Below are positions 1-7,169 of a DNA stretch of 22,438 nt, one piece after another. Position numbers and translations under genes: made by a program. The stretch covers positions 1 through 22,438 of the forward strand of contig JAKOWQ010000317.1 in NCBI GenBank assembly GCA_029781465.1. The letters run 5' to 3'. A model generated the notes under the pieces. The model was not told where the DNA came from. It was given only the letters and a program-made list of their open reading frames with translations, and did no database searches. How positions within the stretch are numbered: the first letter of the stretch is position 1; every line of letters starts with the position of its first letter. The stretch comes from Pseudomonadota bacterium (GTDB taxonomy: Bacteria; Pseudomonadota; Alphaproteobacteria; Sphingomonadales; Sphingomonadaceae).

Positions 1-883
1 CGGAAAAGCCATAGACCGCGCAGGGCACCCCGCCCGCCACCGGCTTGCCCAGCACGAACAGGTCTGGCAGCGGTCCATAGGTGCCGGTGTGGCCGCCGTA
101 GCCGGTGGAAATGGTGTGGGTTTCGTCGAACACCAGCAGGGTGCCGTGGCGCTGGGTCAGCTGGCGCAGCGCGGCAAGATAGCCCGGATCGGGCAGGACC
201 ATGCCGACATTGGTCATCGCCGGTTCCATCAGTACGCAGGCCACGTCGTCCGCGCCCAGCGCGGCTTCGAGCGCGGCGAGATCGTTGAACTCGATCACCA
301 CGGTATGCTCGCGCACGTCATAGACCTGGCCGACCAGGCTGCGGCGCAATTCCGGCACGCCATCGCGCAGATCGACGAACACGTCATCGACCGCCCCATG
401 GTAGCACCCGTTGAACACCAGCACCTTGCTGCGTCCGGTGATCCCCCGGCACCAGCGGATCACCGCGCGGTTGGCCTCACTGGCGCTGGAAGTGACCTGC
501 CAGAACGGCAGCTTGAAACGCCGCGCCAGCTCATCGGCCACCACCACCGCGTCCTCGGTCGGCAGCATATAGGTCAGGCCGCGGCCGGCCTGCCGCGCGA
601 TCGCCGCCGCCACCGGCGCGGGCGAATGGCCGAACATCGATCCGGTATCGCCCAGACAGAAATCGTCGTAGCGATGCCCGTCGACATCCCACAGCTCGGC
701 GCCTTCCGCCCGGTCGGCGAACAGCGCAAAGGGCGTGCCCCAATCGAGCATCCAGTGGAATGGCACCCCGCGGTGCCAATGCCGCGCGGCCTCTTTCGCC
801 AGCGCCGCCGAGCGCGGATTGGCTATGCCATAGCGCTCTTTCTCGGCGGCGAGCATCGCGGAAATGGCGGCATCGGCGATCAT
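1..883 (-). CDS. Class III PLP aminotransferase (glutamate-1-semialdehyde aminomutase-like), 3' truncated by window edge
   Basis: This is the first ~294 residues of a fold-type I, class III pyridoxal-phosphate aminotransferase; no stop codon is reached before base 1, so the gene continues outside the window. Visible landmarks are an N-terminal ELWDVDGHRYDDF strand, an SSASEANRAVIRWCR cofactor-binding region, a NGCYHG motif, LLVFDETHT (the Asp that contacts the PLP ring nitrogen) and LGKPVAGGVP, whose Lys280 is the expected Schiff-base lysine. The FDETHT variant and the KPVAGG context are closer to glutamate-1-semialdehyde aminomutase-like members than to GabT. Because the locus also has PuuA- and PuuB-like genes, a catabolic role on an amine or omega-amino acid is more likely than haem synthesis (inference). 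Its ATG overlaps the TGA of the upstream oxidase gene as ATGA, so translation is probably coupled. Substrate unknown. Confidence 0.9.
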   Translation of the reverse strand, partial: MIADAAISAMLAAEKERYGIANPRSAALAKEAARHWHRGVPFHWMLDWGTPFALFADRAEGAELWDVDGHRYDDFCLGDTGSMFGHSPAPVAAAIARQAGRGLTYMLPTEDAVVVADELARRFKLPFWQVTSSASEANRAVIRWCRGITGRSKVLVFNGCYHGAVDDVFVDLRDGVPELRRSLVGQVYDVREHTVVIEFNDLAALEAALGADDVACVLMEPAMTNVGMVLPDPGYLAALRQLTQRHGTLLVFDETHTISTGYGGHTGTYGPLPDLFVLGKPVAGGVPCAVYGFS

Positions 884-2157
884 AAGCGGTCCCTCAGGGC
901 GTACCACAGCATCCCCAGCACCGAGAGCGGATGGCGCAGCAGCGGCCCGCCGGGGAAAGGGTGGACGGGAAGCGAAGCGAACAGGTCAAAGCGTTCGGCG
1001 GTGCCGCGCATCGCCTCGGCGATCAGCTGGCCGGCCAGCGTGGTCAGCAGGGCGCCATGCCCTGACCAGCCGTGGGCAAAGAACGAATTGCCGATCCGCC
1101 CGAAATGCGGCAGCCGGTTGAGCGTTACTCCCACCATGCCGCCCCAGGCATGGTCGATCCCCACGCCTTTGAGCTGCGGGAATATCTTTTCAAGGTAGGG
1201 GCGGACGAACCCCGCCACATCCGCTGGCGGACGCCGGGTGTATCTCTCGCCCCCGCCGAAGATCAGCCGGTTATCGGCGCTGAGGCGGAAATAATTGAGC
1301 ACGAAGCGGGAATCCGAAACCGCCGCGCCGCCGGGGATCAGTGCCCGCGCGCGTTCCGGGGAGAGCGGAAGCGTGGCGACGTTGTAATTGGCGATTCCCA
1401 TGGTCATCCGCCCCAGTGATCGATCGATACTGTCCATCATCGTATCGCAGGCCAGAACCCCGTGGCGGGCCGTGACGCGCCCTCCGGCGGTTGTGGCGAT
1501 CACGGGGGCGCCGTGATCGATGGCGGTTACAGGGCTGTGTTCGAAAATCCGCACTCCGGCGGCCATCGCCGCCCCCGCCAGCCCGAGCGCGTAATTGAGC
1601 GGATGGAAATGCCCGCCACTGGCATCGAACAGGCCGCCCAGATAATCGCCCGCGGCAACCTGATCCGCCACACCATCGCGTTCGACAATTGCGGCGCCTT
1701 GATAGTCCGTCAGCCGTTCGAGCATGGCAAGCTCGCGGCGCATGTCCTCGAGGTGGGCGGGCTTGACGGCGGCGTGGAAGTGCCCATGGCGCAGGTCGCA
1801 GGCGATCGCGTGGCGCGCGATCCGCTCGCGCACCAGATCGCCCGCGCCGTTCGCGATCACGAGCAGCTGACGCGCCTTGTCCTCGCCAAAGCGTTCGGCC
1901 AGTTCGACCGCGCCCCAGCGCAGCCCGGGAATGAGTTGCCCGCCGTTGCGCCCGGAGGCCGCGCAGCCGATCTGTCCGGCTTCGAGCAGAACCACCGAAA
2001 AGCCCGCCTCGGCGCAGTGGAGCGCGGCCGAAAGCCCGGTAAAGCCGCCGCCCACCACCACCACATCGGCCTGTACCTCGCCGGCCAGCCGGGGCTGATC
2101 GGGAAACGGGTTGGCGGTGGCCGCGTAGTACGACGGCGCGTGGGACCCCACGATCAC
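880..2157 (-). CDS. puuB: FAD-dependent amine oxidoreductase, gamma-glutamylputrescine oxidase (PuuB/DadA-like)
   Basis: A 425-aa flavoprotein of the DAO/DadA superfamily, about the length of E. coli PuuB. The N-terminal Rossmann strand carries VVVGGGFTGLSAA (about residues 33-45) followed by an acidic residue at the end of the second strand (VVLLEAG, Glu59). SGRNGGQ (about 68-74) is the pattern seen in PuuB and related oxidases, and a C-terminal HAWGGMVGVT and HGWSGHGALLT segment completes the FAD site. By family it oxidises a gamma-glutamylated amine to the aldehyde, releasing ammonia and H2O2. I start it at GTG 2157 because this GTG overlaps the TGA of the preceding synthetase gene (GTGA) with GAAGG just upstream; an ATG 30 bases further upstream would overlap that gene more. 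The second gene of a coupled synthetase-oxidase-aminotransferase chain. The exact substrate (putrescine or another amine) is inference. Confidence 0.88.
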   Translation of the reverse strand: MIVGSHAPSYYAATANPFPDQPRLAGEVQADVVVVGGGFTGLSAALHCAEAGFSVVLLEAGQIGCAASGRNGGQLIPGLRWGAVELAERFGEDKARQLLVIANGAGDLVRERIARHAIACDLRHGHFHAAVKPAHLEDMRRELAMLERLTDYQGAAIVERDGVADQVAAGDYLGGLFDASGGHFHPLNYALGLAGAAMAAGVRIFEHSPVTAIDHGAPVIATTAGGRVTARHGVLACDTMMDSIDRSLGRMTMGIANYNVATLPLSPERARALIPGGAAVSDSRFVLNYFRLSADNRLIFGGGERYTRRPPADVAGFVRPYLEKIFPQLKGVGIDHAWGGMVGVTLNRLPHFGRIGNSFFAHGWSGHGALLTTLAGQLIAEAMRGTAERFDLFASLPVHPFPGGPLLRHPLSVLGMLWYALRDRL

Positions 2158-3503
2158 ACCTTCAGCAGCAGATATTCGCGCTCCCACGAGCTGATTACCG
2201 ACTGGTAGGCGTAGAGCTCGGCCTGCTTGATCGCGTAGAACACCTCGAAGAACTCCTCGCCCAGCTCGCGCTTGACCGGCTTGCAGTTCCAGAACCTGTC
2301 GAGCGCGCCTTCCAGCGTGCGCGGCAGGGTACGGGCGCGGTTATAGGCGTTGCCGGCCAGGGCCTTGGGCGGGATCATCCGCTCGACCATGCCGATATAA
2401 CCGCACAGCAGCGAGGCGGCGATGGCAAGATAGGGATTGGCGTCCGCCCCGGCGATGCGGTTCTCCACCCGGCGATCCTTGGCTTCGGAGATCGGCACGC
2501 GAAATCCGCACGAGCGGTTGTCGCCGCCCCAGTGGACGTTGATCGGCGCGGCGGTATCGGGGCGCATCCGGCGGAACGAATTCACGTTGGGGGCGACCAG
2601 CGGCAGGATCTGCGGCATCAGCCGCACCAGGCCCGCGATATGGTTGCGAAACAGCGCCGAATCCCGCCCGTTGGGGGTGGAAAACACGTTGCGCCCGGTT
2701 TCGGCGTTGAGCACCGACTGGTGGATGTGCATCGCGCTGCCGGGCTGCTCCGCCATCGGCTTGGCCATGAAGGTGGCATAGACCCCGTGTTCGAGCGCGA
2801 CCTGGCGCACGATCCGTTTGAACAGCAGCACCTGATCGGCCAGCGTCAGGGGGTCGCCGTGGATGAAGTTGACCTCAAGCTGGGCGGCACCGGCCTCGTG
2901 GATCATCGTGTCGATGTTCAGCTCGGCCTTTTCGCACCAGTCATAGATCTGTTCGATGATGTCTTCGTATTCGCTCAGCGCTTCCAGTCCGAAGGCCTCG
3001 CTGGCGGTTTCCGCGCGTCCCGACCGGCCCGGCGGCGGGGTCAGCGGGAAGTCCGCGTCGAGGTTCTTCGAGACGAGGTAGAATTCGGCCTCCGGCGCGA
3101 TCACCGGCTTCCAGCCCTTGGCCGCATAGAGCGCCAGCACCTTCTTGAGGATCTGGCGCGGGGCGATTTCCACCGCCTTGCCCGAACCGTGGTAGGCATC
3201 GGCGATGACATAGGCAGTAGGGGTCTTGTAACCCGGTGCTTCGCGGATGGTCGTGGCATCGGGAACCAGGATCAGATCCGGATCGAAATCGGGGACGATG
3301 TGCTGGATGTCCTCGGGATAGCCACCCGTGACGGTAACGATGAACACGCTTCCCGGTATGCGCAGGGTGCGGTCTTCGACGCTCTTGAGGAACTTGTTGG
3401 CGGGCAGAACCTTGCCGCGCTGGATCCCGTTCATGTCCGGGACGATGCACTCCACCTCGCTGATCGCGCGTTCCCGGATCCAGCTGGCGATGTCGGTAGT
3501 CAT
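2154..3503 (-). CDS. puuA: Glutamine synthetase family protein, gamma-glutamylputrescine synthetase-like (PuuA)
   Basis: A 449-aa class I glutamine-synthetase-fold ligase. The N-terminal beta-grasp segment includes VECIVPDMNGIQRGK. Catalytic-core landmarks are PEAEFYL (Glu138 and Glu140, metal ligands), AQLEVNF (about 207-213), MHIHQS (His259), NSFRRMRP (about 308-315) and RVENRIAGADANPY (about 345-358). It lacks the C-terminal adenylylation tyrosine context of ordinary GlnA and sits directly before a PuuB-type oxidase, so ATP-dependent gamma-glutamylation of a polyamine is the likely reaction, rather than ammonia assimilation. ATG 3503 gives the family N-terminus; the Shine-Dalgarno is weak, and a GTG three codons upstream is a possible alternative. 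A longer open frame running upstream to 3830 overlaps the porin gene and is not coding. A hairpin lies 18-43 bases upstream of the start. Confidence 0.92.
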   Translation of the reverse strand: MTTDIASWIRERAISEVECIVPDMNGIQRGKVLPANKFLKSVEDRTLRIPGSVFIVTVTGGYPEDIQHIVPDFDPDLILVPDATTIREAPGYKTPTAYVIADAYHGSGKAVEIAPRQILKKVLALYAAKGWKPVIAPEAEFYLVSKNLDADFPLTPPPGRSGRAETASEAFGLEALSEYEDIIEQIYDWCEKAELNIDTMIHEAGAAQLEVNFIHGDPLTLADQVLLFKRIVRQVALEHGVYATFMAKPMAEQPGSAMHIHQSVLNAETGRNVFSTPNGRDSALFRNHIAGLVRLMPQILPLVAPNVNSFRRMRPDTAAPINVHWGGDNRSCGFRVPISEAKDRRVENRIAGADANPYLAIAASLLCGYIGMVERMIPPKALAGNAYNRARTLPRTLEGALDRFWNCKPVKRELGEEFFEVFYAIKQAELYAYQSVISSWEREYLLLKV

Positions 3504-3520
3504 GATTGTCACATTGTTGC

Positions 3521-3546
3521 GGGGCGCCGGTTTGACCAGGCGCCCC
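3521..3546 (-). terminator. GC-rich hairpin between porin and synthetase genes (terminator or attenuator candidate)
   Basis: GGGGCGCC (3521-3528) and GGCGCCCC (3539-3546) form a perfect 8-bp stem with a 10-base loop that can pair further (GGT with ACC). It lies in the 55-bp gap between the porin stop and the synthetase start on the minus strand. There is no T-tract, so it could equally be an RNA-stability stem that uncouples porin from synthetase expression. Confidence 0.45.
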
Positions 3547-3558
3547 GAAACACTCCTA

Positions 3559-4269
3559 TCAGAAAGCGAACTTGATCGATCCGACCACGGTCGCATCGCC
3601 CAGCGACGAAAGCGAATGGGCGGTGTCGACATAGTCAAGGCTGGCGGAGAAGCCCGAACCGATGTCGTAGCTTGCGCCCACGATCCAGTCCTTCTTCTTG
3701 TCGGCGAAGGCGCCGTCCTCAAAGCCGAAGGTGCCGTGCAGCGAAAGCGGGGTTTCACCCACCGGCAGCTCGCCCGAGATGTAGACGTAGGTGTTGTCCT
3801 GGTTGCCGATGTTGTCCTGGCTGGGGGCATAGGCGGCGCCCAAAGTCACATCGAGCGGACCAACACTGGTGCCGACCGAGCCATAGAGTTCGAAGTAGTT
3901 GAGCCCCGAGTGGTTGGCGTAGGTGTAATAGACCGCGCCGACGTCGACCGTCACCGCGCCCATTTCCTTCGACCAGCCCGCCGACCAGTCCATCTCGACA
4001 TTGTTGGCCTTGCCGTTGCCGAGTTCGACATTCGAGGCCCACAGCCCGGCATAGAACCCGGATTCGTGCTCAACCGAAAGCTCTGCGGTCATCTCCCAAT
4101 CGTGGTCGGTCAGCGACAGGCCGCGGAAGCGGTAGTCGGAAAACACGCCGACCTCACCCGAGATGGTAACCGGGCCGGACGCCTCGGCTCCCCCGTCCTG
4201 GGCAAAGGCGACGGTCGGAATGGCGGCGAACGGCAGAGTGGCAGCCGCCAGGAGCAAGCGATAGTTCAT
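3559..4269 (-). CDS. TorF-family putative outer-membrane porin
   Basis: A 236-aa predicted outer-membrane beta-barrel. The first ~23 residues form a Sec signal peptide (MNYRLLLAAATLPFAAIPTVAFA) ending in AFA before QDGG. The mature part begins with ISGEVGVFSDYRFRGLSLTD, the SDYRFRG pattern typical of the TorF / TIGR02001 group, and continues as alternating amphipathic strands rich in Tyr, Trp and Gly. It ends in SIKFAF, with the C-terminal Phe that outer-membrane barrels use for Bam recognition. The start is supported by GAGGGA 9-14 bases upstream. It is the promoter-proximal gene ahead of the PuuA/PuuB-like genes, so it may admit the amine or amino acid they use (inference from position only). 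Confidence 0.88.
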   Translation of the reverse strand: MNYRLLLAAATLPFAAIPTVAFAQDGGAEASGPVTISGEVGVFSDYRFRGLSLTDHDWEMTAELSVEHESGFYAGLWASNVELGNGKANNVEMDWSAGWSKEMGAVTVDVGAVYYTYANHSGLNYFELYGSVGTSVGPLDVTLGAAYAPSQDNIGNQDNTYVYISGELPVGETPLSLHGTFGFEDGAFADKKKDWIVGASYDIGSGFSASLDYVDTAHSLSSLGDATVVGSIKFAF

Positions 4270-4356
4270 CTGGTTTTTCCCTCACTGATGGTTGGGCCAG
4301 TGCGAATTCGCGGCCATTGCCTTGAGAATCCGCCTGGTCCTCTCCTTCCACTGTCC

Positions 4357-4385
4357 TATATCCCCTTATCTTTCGACAAAGCCAA
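4357..4385 (-). promoter_or_regulatory. Candidate promoter for the porin/polyamine genes
   Basis: Reading the minus strand, TTGGCT (4385-4380) and GATATA (4362-4357) are separated by 17 bases in the most AT-rich part of the divergent spacer. The predicted transcript would begin about 80 bases before the porin start. Match to consensus is partial. Confidence 0.3.
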
Positions 4386-4405
4386 TGGGATTTGTAGAGG
4401 CTATG

Positions 4406-4426
4406 GCTATCGACTTTTCCGATAGC
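4406..4426. promoter_or_regulatory. Inverted repeat, candidate operator of the divergent catabolic locus
   Basis: GCTATCG (4406-4412) and CGATAGC (4420-4426) are perfect 7-bp arms around ACTTTTC. A third GCTATCG copy lies at 4469-4475, nearer the plus-strand aminotransferase. The palindrome sits about 20 bases upstream of the candidate minus-strand -35 element and 78 bases before the plus-strand start codon, a natural place for a dimeric regulator serving both directions. No regulator gene is in the window. Confidence 0.45.
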
Positions 4427-4503
4427 ATGGATGGGAGGCGATCCGAATAGCGCGCGTTGCGGGCAGCCGCTATCGTGATTCGCTTCAAGCCCCGGAGCCT
4501 CTC

Positions 4504-5820
4504 TTGACCAGCGAACCCAACGATCTTTCGGCCTTCTGGATGCCCTTCACCGACAACCGGGGGTTCAAGGCCGATCCGCGCATGTTCGTCGCCGCCAAGG
4601 GCATGCATTACACCGCCTCGGCTGGGCACCAGGTGCTCGATGCCACGGGCGGGCTGTGGTGCGTCAACGCCGGGCACGGCCGCGAGCGGATCGTCGAGGC
4701 GATCCGCACCTGCGCCGGCACGCTCGATTTCGCCCCCACTTTCCAGCTCGCGCATCCGCTGGTGTTCGAGGCCGCCTCGCGGCTGTCGCTGCTGATGCCC
4801 GAGGGGCTTGACCGGATCTTCTTCACCAATTCGGGATCGGAGAGCGTCGATACCGCGCTCAAGATCGCGCTCGCCTATCAGCGCGCGCGCGGCCAGGGCA
4901 CCCGCACCCGGCTGATCGGGCGCGAGCGCGGCTATCACGGGGTCGGTTTCGGCGGAATCTCGGTTGGCGGGATCGTCGGCAATCGCCGCCAGTTCGGCAC
5001 GCTCCTCAATGGGGTCGATCATCTGCGCCATACCCACGATCCGGCCCGCAATGCCTTTTCGCGCGGCCTGCCCCTGCACGGGTCGGAGCTGGCCGAGGAT
5101 CTGGAACGGATCGTTGCGCTGCACGGCGCCGATACCATCGCTGCGGTGATCGTCGAGCCGGTGGCGGGATCGACCGGGGTGTTGATCCCCCCACAGGGCT
5201 ATCTGAGGCGCCTGCGTGAAATTTGCGACGCGCACGGAATTGTTCTGATCTTCGATGAAGTCATCACCGCATTCGGCCGGGTCGGCAAGGCGACCGCGAG
5301 CGAGCGGTTTGGCGTGACGCCCGATATCATCACCATGGCCAAGGGGCTGACCAACGCGGCGGTGCCGATGGGCGCCGTGGCGGTGCGGCGCGAGATCCAT
5401 GATACCGTGGTCAATTCGGCTGGCCCCGGGATCGAGCTGTTCCACGGCTATACCTATTCGGGCCACCCGCTGGCCGCCGCCGCCGCGATCGCCAGCATGG
5501 AAACCTATGCCGATGAGAACCTGTTCGAAAAGGCGATCGAGCTGGAAGGCTATTGGGAAGACGCGGTCCATTCGCTGAAGGGTGCGCGCCACGTGATCGA
5601 TTGCCGCAATGTCGGCCTGATCGGCGGGATCGAGCTCGAGCCGCGCCCCGGCGCACCCACCAAGCGGGCGATGGAAGCCTTCCACCGCTCCTTCGATACC
5701 GGCCTGCTGATCCGCGTCACCGGCGATATCATCGCGCTGTCGCCGCCGCTGATCCTCGGCAAGAGCCACATCGACGAAATCTTCGGCAAGCTGGCCGACG
5801 TGCTCGCCACCATCGATTGA
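4504..5820 (+). CDS. Omega-amino acid:pyruvate aminotransferase (beta-alanine--pyruvate transaminase-like)
   Basis: A 438-aa class III PLP aminotransferase. FWMPFTDNRGFKADPRMF at the N-terminus and GGLWCVNAGHGR are typical of omega-amino acid:pyruvate aminotransferases. Others are FFTNSGSESVDTALKIA (phosphate site), GYHGVGFGG, VIVEPVAGSTGV, LIFDEVITAFGR (Asp for the PLP nitrogen) and ITMAKGLTNAAVPMGA, whose Lys280 should form the Schiff base. The family moves amino groups from beta-alanine, other omega-amino acids or amines to pyruvate. It starts with TTG at 4504; GGAG at 4494-4497, spaced 6 bases, supports this start. The gene ends 13 bases before the GabT-type gene, so the two are probably co-transcribed and would handle the omega-amino acids made by polyamine breakdown. 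The substrate is inferred. Confidence 0.9.
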   Translation: MTSEPNDLSAFWMPFTDNRGFKADPRMFVAAKGMHYTASAGHQVLDATGGLWCVNAGHGRERIVEAIRTCAGTLDFAPTFQLAHPLVFEAASRLSLLMPEGLDRIFFTNSGSESVDTALKIALAYQRARGQGTRTRLIGRERGYHGVGFGGISVGGIVGNRRQFGTLLNGVDHLRHTHDPARNAFSRGLPLHGSELAEDLERIVALHGADTIAAVIVEPVAGSTGVLIPPQGYLRRLREICDAHGIVLIFDEVITAFGRVGKATASERFGVTPDIITMAKGLTNAAVPMGAVAVRREIHDTVVNSAGPGIELFHGYTYSGHPLAAAAAIASMETYADENLFEKAIELEGYWEDAVHSLKGARHVIDCRNVGLIGGIELEPRPGAPTKRAMEAFHRSFDTGLLIRVTGDIIALSPPLILGKSHIDEIFGKLADVLATID

Positions 5821-5833
5821 CAGGACCAGACCC

Positions 5834-7120
5834 ATGCCGACCAACGCCGAACTCCAGGCCCGCCGCGAGGCCGCCGTGCCGCGCGGGGTTTCGACCATGC
5901 ACCCGCGCTTCATCGAACGCGCGAGCAATGCCGAGATGTGGGATGTCGAGGGCAACCGCTACATCGATTTCGCCAGCGGCATCGCGGTGCTCAACACCGG
6001 GCACAACCATCCCAGGGTGATCGAAGCGGTAAAGGCGCAGATGGACGCCTTCACCCACACCTCGTTCCAGGTGAACCCCTATCGCCCCTATATCGAGCTG
6101 GCCGAGCGGCTCAACGCGATCGCTCCCACAGGCCAGCCGAGCAAGACGATCTTCGTTACCACCGGGGCCGAAGCGGTCGAGAACGCGATCAAGATCGCCC
6201 GCGCCCACACCCGGCGCAAGGCAGTGATCGCCTTCAAGGGCGGCTTTCACGGCCGGACCATGATGGGCATGGCGCTGACCGGCAAGGTTCAGCCCTACAA
6301 GGCCGGGTTCGGACCGTTCCCGGGCGACGTCTGGCACGTGCCCTTCCCGATCGACTACCACGGGGTGAGCGAGGCGCAGAGCCTTGCCGCGCTCGACAGT
6401 CTGTTCAAGGCCGATGTCGATCCCGCCGATGTCGCCGCGATCATCATCGAGCCGGTCCAGGGCGAGGGCGGATTCTATCAGGCTTCCGCCAGCTTCATGG
6501 CCGCCCTGCGCGCGCTGTGCGACGAACACGGCATGCTGCTGATCGCCGACGAGATCCAGACCGGCTTTGCCCGCACCGGCAAGATGTTCGGGATCGAGCA
6601 TTCGGGCGTGCGGCCCGATCTGATGACCGTGGCCAAATCGATGGCCGGCGGTTTCGCCATCGCCGGGGTGATCGGCAAGGCCGAGATCATGGATGCCCCC
6701 GCGCCGGGCGGGCTTGGCGGCACCTACGGCGGCCCGCCGATGGCCTGCGCGGCAGGGCTGGCGGTACTCGACGTGATCCGCGACGAGAGGCTGTGCGAAC
6801 GCGCCGATGCGATCGGCGATCTGATCAAGCGCCGCCTGCTTGATCTCAAACGCACCAATTCGCTCGATTGCATCGGCGATGTGCGCGGCCCCGGCGCGAT
6901 GATCGCGCTCGAACTGGTGAAGAAGGGCGATGCCGACCAGCCCGATGCCGATCTGACCAAGGCCCTGGTGGTCGATTGTGCCAAGGAGGGGCTGATCCTG
7001 CTTTCCTGTGGGATCCGCGCCAACGTGATCCGCTTCCTAGTCCCGCTGACCGCCAGTGACGAACTGGTGAACGAAGGGCTCGACGTGCTGGCCCGGAACC
7101 TGACCCGGCTGGCGGGATAG
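5834..7120 (+). CDS. gabT: 4-aminobutyrate aminotransferase (GabT/PuuE-type)
   Basis: A 428-aa class III aminotransferase, almost the length of E. coli GabT. Landmarks are RGVSTMHPRFIERASNAEMWDVEG near the N-terminus in the family arrangement, FVTTGAEAVENAIKIAR for phosphate binding, FHGRTMMGMALTGK, IIEPVQGEGGFY, LIADEIQTGFARTGKMF with the PLP-nitrogen Asp, and TVAKSMAGGF, whose Lys268 has the same number as the Schiff-base lysine of E. coli GabT. It would transfer the amino group of GABA to 2-oxoglutarate, giving succinate semialdehyde, the last nitrogen-releasing step of putrescine catabolism. No succinate semialdehyde dehydrogenase gene follows. It is the second gene of the plus-strand pair. 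GabT and PuuE cannot be separated from sequence alone. Confidence 0.92.
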   Translation: MPTNAELQARREAAVPRGVSTMHPRFIERASNAEMWDVEGNRYIDFASGIAVLNTGHNHPRVIEAVKAQMDAFTHTSFQVNPYRPYIELAERLNAIAPTGQPSKTIFVTTGAEAVENAIKIARAHTRRKAVIAFKGGFHGRTMMGMALTGKVQPYKAGFGPFPGDVWHVPFPIDYHGVSEAQSLAALDSLFKADVDPADVAAIIIEPVQGEGGFYQASASFMAALRALCDEHGMLLIADEIQTGFARTGKMFGIEHSGVRPDLMTVAKSMAGGFAIAGVIGKAEIMDAPAPGGLGGTYGGPPMACAAGLAVLDVIRDERLCERADAIGDLIKRRLLDLKRTNSLDCIGDVRGPGAMIALELVKKGDADQPDADLTKALVVDCAKEGLILLSCGIRANVIRFLVPLTASDELVNEGLDVLARNLTRLAG

Positions 7121-7135
7121 CTTGTCCGCGGTCAA

Positions 7136-7163
7136 TTGAATGGCTTGCCGCGCCTGCTAGGCT
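7136..7163 (+). promoter_or_regulatory. Candidate promoter, possibly leaderless, for the metallo-hydrolase gene
   Basis: TTGAAT (7136-7141), a 16-base spacer and TAGGCT (7158-7163) end 6 bases before ATG 7170. Transcription from a -10 element at this distance would begin at or next to the ATG. No Shine-Dalgarno is obvious. Confidence 0.4.
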
Positions 7164-7169
7164 GCGGCC

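Noticed and set aside
89..2208. Plus-strand open frames opposite the aminotransferase and oxidase genes
   Set aside because: Antisense shadows of conserved minus-strand enzymes, with no recognisable motifs.
3504..3830. N-terminal extension of the PuuA-like protein to 3830
   Set aside because: It overlaps the C-terminal barrel strands of the porin in another frame and has low-complexity Ser/Arg/Pro composition; glutamine synthetase homology begins at 3503.
4366..5955. 529-codon minus-strand open frame over the omega-aminotransferase gene
   Set aside because: It is rich in Arg, Gly, His and Asp as expected for antisense of GC-rich coding DNA, and the plus strand carries complete aminotransferase motifs.
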